Source: Deltaproteobacteria bacterium CG_4_8_14_3_um_filter_43_13 (GTDB lineage: Bacteria > Desulfobacterota > UBA8473). Taken from it: a stretch of DNA of 15,810 bases. Below the pieces are notes generated by a model. The model had not been told where the DNA came from. It saw nothing but the letters and a program-made list of their open reading frames with translations, and did not search any database. How positions within the stretch are numbered: position 1 is the stretch's first letter; every line of letters starts with the position of its first letter. Position numbers and translations under genes: made by a program. Where the stretch lies: contig PFIF01000049.1 in NCBI GenBank assembly GCA_002782605.1, positions 1 to 15,810 of the forward strand. Direction: 5' to 3'. Of the stretch, positions 14,035 through 15,810 are shown piece by piece.

Positions 14035-15188
14035 TGCCTACAATGCCGAAGGAAAATCCGATGCAGGAAATGGGACGTGAAAATTTAGTTCAAGAAGAGA
14101 GCGTGGCATACAATCTAGAAGAAAAACTGGAACCACTTGTAAAGGAATTGTGGGCAATCCAGAGTATGAGCAAGAAAGCGAGGGCTGAACAAACGGCAGG
14201 CTGCGCCGCGTTACCTTTAATCTGGCTGGATAAAATGCCGGAGATTAATGGCGAAAGAGGAATAGAAAAGGTTCGAGCGGAAAGAAATGTTCTTCTATTG
14301 CGTGACAGGGTAAGTCCCTTTATTGAACAGTTTCAGCATCCCATCGGACGATGCGCTAAATTCTATAAGCTGACAGCTTATAATAATTGCAATTTCTGGT
14401 GTGAGTACTGCTATCTCTATTTAACTTTTCGAACACAGCCTATTTCCACTCACTTTATAAATTATGAGAAAATGTTTGATGAAATCAAAAAGTTTGACAG
14501 ATCTCCCATTCCAGAATCCTTGAAAATATTAAATCTTGGTGAGCTGGGCGATCCCCTGGCTGTGGATTACATTACGAGATTTGCCAAACAGATCATTTCA
14601 TTCATGCCGGATCATGCCCCGGGGACCCGGTTGCTTTTCTTAACCAAGAGCGATTGTGTGGATGACATCCTGGAAGTTAACCATGGCGGGCAATCTGTTA
14701 TCTCATTTAGTATCAATACCGACGCAGTTTTTCAACAACTTGAACACAGAACACCCTCACCTGATTTACGGCTGGCAGCAGCAGCAAAGGTACAAAAAGC
14801 AGGGTATGAAGTACGCCTTAGGATTGATCCGGTTATATTCTATTCTACCTGGGAAAAGGATTACACGGAATTGGTTGACAGGATATTTCAATTTGTCCGG
14901 CCTACACGGATAACGATAGGTGAATATCGCCCATCCAATGGGCTTGCTAGCCATATTAGCACCCGATTTCCCGAGTCTGCTTTATTGAAAATTAATAAAA
15001 GCTTGGTCAAAGAAGGAGGAAAGCTCCGGTATCATGAAAACCTGAGAATCAAGATGTTCGGGACAATCATAGAAGAAATAAAAAAATATGGAAGTACTAT
15101 AGATATCGCTTTGTGCAAAGAACATTCTCAAATCTGGAAGGCACTCGGTCTGAATATGAAGGGATTAAAGTGTAATTGCGTTGACTGA
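14031..15188 (+). CDS. Radical SAM protein resembling spore photoproduct lyase, partner of TcmP
   Basis: A 385-residue protein. The radical SAM cluster motif is C120-x3-C124-x2-C127 (NNCNFWCEYCYL). The flanking YCYL, ELGDPL, FLTKSD, SFSINT and the LAAAAKVQKAGYEVRLRIDPV stretch followed by a WEKDYTEL helix correspond in order to the (S/T)DPL, FVTKF, FSIN and AAGYP-GF-(I/V)AP-...W-Y-EL blocks of spore photoproduct lyases. The last 24 residues hold three more cysteines (C362, C381, C383), possibly an extra cluster or active-site Cys. Starts at GTG 14031, ATG 14034, 14043 or 14061 are possible; 14061 has GGAAAA upstream. The N-terminal 90 residues are charged and not recognised. Whether the substrate is a DNA lesion or another nucleic-acid or protein target is unknown. 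Confidence 0.8.
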   Translation: MMPTMPKENPMQEMGRENLVQEESVAYNLEEKLEPLVKELWAIQSMSKKARAEQTAGCAALPLIWLDKMPEINGERGIEKVRAERNVLLLRDRVSPFIEQFQHPIGRCAKFYKLTAYNNCNFWCEYCYLYLTFRTQPISTHFINYEKMFDEIKKFDRSPIPESLKILNLGELGDPLAVDYITRFAKQIISFMPDHAPGTRLLFLTKSDCVDDILEVNHGGQSVISFSINTDAVFQQLEHRTPSPDLRLAAAAKVQKAGYEVRLRIDPVIFYSTWEKDYTELVDRIFQFVRPTRITIGEYRPSNGLASHISTRFPESALLKINKSLVKEGGKLRYHENLRIKMFGTIIEEIKKYGSTIDIALCKEHSQIWKALGLNMKGLKCNCVD

Positions 15189-15210
15189 ATTGGGAGATTG
15201 AGAATCCCAA
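15188..15210 (+). terminator. Weak hairpin after the radical SAM gene
   Basis: AATTGGGA (15188-15195) and TCCCAA (15205-15210) can pair around a 9-nt loop just after the stop codon. No U-tract follows, so a terminator role is doubtful. Confidence 0.25.
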
Positions 15211-15232
15211 ATTCATTTAATGAAGAATGAAA

Positions 15233-15310
15233 ATGGCAAAGAAAAACTCAAAGGTGCGGGATTACCGGCATGATGAAAAACGGAAGGATAATCCATCCAA
15301 AGGCACTTGA
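15233..15310 (+). pseudogene. N-terminal scar of a probable type III DNA methyltransferase
   Basis: Twenty-five codons reading MAKKNSKVRDYRHDEKRKDN, then PSKGT and stop. The DYRH-EKRKNNP-G pattern is typical of the extreme N-terminus of type III (and related) adenine methyltransferases. Here it ends after the NP-G element, so the rest of the gene is lost. The match is short and therefore tentative. Confidence 0.38.
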
Positions 15311-15362
15311 AACTCGCGTAATTTTTGTAAACTTTATAAGACAATATACTCAGGAGGAAACT

Positions 15363-15572
15363 ATGCGTGCGATCTCAAAAAAAATCGTTCATGACGAGCG
15401 CATGAGGCCGGTGGCGGTGCAAATTAATTACAAAGACTGGCTTGAAATTGAAAAGATCCTGGAGGGCCAGAAAAAACGGAAGACAATGAGCATCAACAAG
15501 TATGCGGGTGTTATTCGGCTTAGCGAAGATCCGGTAAGCTTCCAGCGTAGGATGCGTGAGGAGTGGACATGA
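15363..15572 (+). CDS. Small antitoxin-like protein
   Basis: Sixty-nine residues from ATG 15363, chosen because AGGAGG lies 5 nt upstream; the open frame extends to 15270 but without a ribosome binding site. The N-terminal strand-rich part (AISKKIVHDERMRPVAVQIN, then YKDWLEIEKIL) resembles small antitoxins whose N-terminal half reads 'VAVQID...FEKIE'. The C-terminal end (LSEDPVSFQRRMREEW) resembles the toxin-binding tail of VapB-type antitoxins. The stop overlaps the next gene by 4 bp. No cognate toxin is visible in the window. Confidence 0.5.
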   Translation: MRAISKKIVHDERMRPVAVQINYKDWLEIEKILEGQKKRKTMSINKYAGVIRLSEDPVSFQRRMREEWT

Positions 15573-15810
15573 GAAGTATAGAGTTGACCTCCCATGTGGG
15601 GAAAGACGGTATTCTGAAGATACAGATGCCCGTGGACATAACAGATCAGGAAGTGGATGTGGTCGTGGTGGTTCAGCCGCGCTTAAAATCCGAACCGGCG
15701 GCAGACACTCCGGAAGCACGAGGCTGGCTTCCAGGTTTTTTTGAAAAAACGGCTGGCGCCTGGCAGGGCGATCCCTTAACCCGTCCACCTCAGGGTAAAT
15801 ATGAAATCCG
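15569..15810 (+). CDS. Antitoxin-like protein, C-terminally cut by the window end
   Basis: Eighty codons, still open at the right edge. The sequence begins MRSIELTSHVGKDGILKIQM and continues PVDITDQEVDVVVVVQP, then GWLPGFFEKTAGAWQGDPL and RPPQGKYEI. This is the pattern of small antitoxins placed directly before VapC-type PIN toxins (SIELTSHVG-DG-L-L-VP, later W-PGFFE-T-G). A vapC-like gene is therefore expected just beyond the window; that is an inference. It overlaps the preceding antitoxin-like gene by 4 bp. Confidence 0.6.
   Translation, partial: MRSIELTSHVGKDGILKIQMPVDITDQEVDVVVVVQPRLKSEPAADTPEARGWLPGFFEKTAGAWQGDPLTRPPQGKYEI

Noticed and set aside
15270..15362. N-terminal extension of the small antitoxin-like gene
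   Set aside because: No ribosome binding site at 15270; a strong AGGAGG precedes ATG 15363.

Overview
The window joins a conserved anaerobic energy-metabolism locus, all on the minus strand (about 1-8630), to an accessory island on the plus strand (about 8870-15810) made of toxin-antitoxin (TA) modules, fragments of such modules, and one unusual two-gene radical SAM system. The organism is most likely a strict anaerobe with a Wood-Ljungdahl (methyl-branch) pathway. A Desulfobacterota-like ('deltaproteobacterial') or similar lineage fits the metF-hdrCBA-mvhD cluster and a probable selenocysteine in MvhD, but the taxonomy is an inference of low confidence.

Minus strand, in transcription order. 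Class I fructose-1,6-bisphosphatase (8628-7612) is followed after 10 bp by a soluble three-PAS histidine kinase (7601-5751). After a 233-bp gap with a promoter comes metF (5517-4642), then hdrC (4618-4067), hdrB (4070-3246), a 7-bp tandem-repeat array, hdrA (3122-59) and the first 58 bp of mvhD. This order is that of a methylenetetrahydrofolate reductase coupled to a flavin-based electron-bifurcating HdrABC-MvhD module. Two points stand out. hdrA is split by a 1-base frameshift near 2681-2690. The mvhD start carries an in-frame TGA exactly where the third Cys of its CCxxC motif is expected, which points to selenocysteine.

The left part of the island (8868-10150) is a patchwork of deletion scars: a promoter plus an internal piece of an XRE/ImmA-PIN module, a piece of an AAA ATPase, a probable HigB tail, a truncated HigA head, an intact RelB/DinJ antitoxin with its promoter and operator but only the tail of a YafQ-type toxin, and an internally deleted PIN-gene tail. 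Two intact modules follow: a zeta-like toxin with a small partner (10200-10999), bracketed by direct repeats, and an XRE-ImmA metallopeptidase with a PIN-like protein (11378-13007). Three copies of one roughly 120-170 bp sequence lie at 9979-10150, 10995-11172 and 12990-13160. The intact copy is the end and 3' flank of the PIN gene, so the copies are likely substrates for module gain and loss.

The most novel-looking system is the overlapping pair at 13195-15188: a TcmP-like protein with a methyltransferase-type fold, and a radical SAM enzyme resembling spore photoproduct lyase. The right edge holds a probable scar of a type III DNA methyltransferase and two overlapping antitoxin-like genes, the second cut by the window end.
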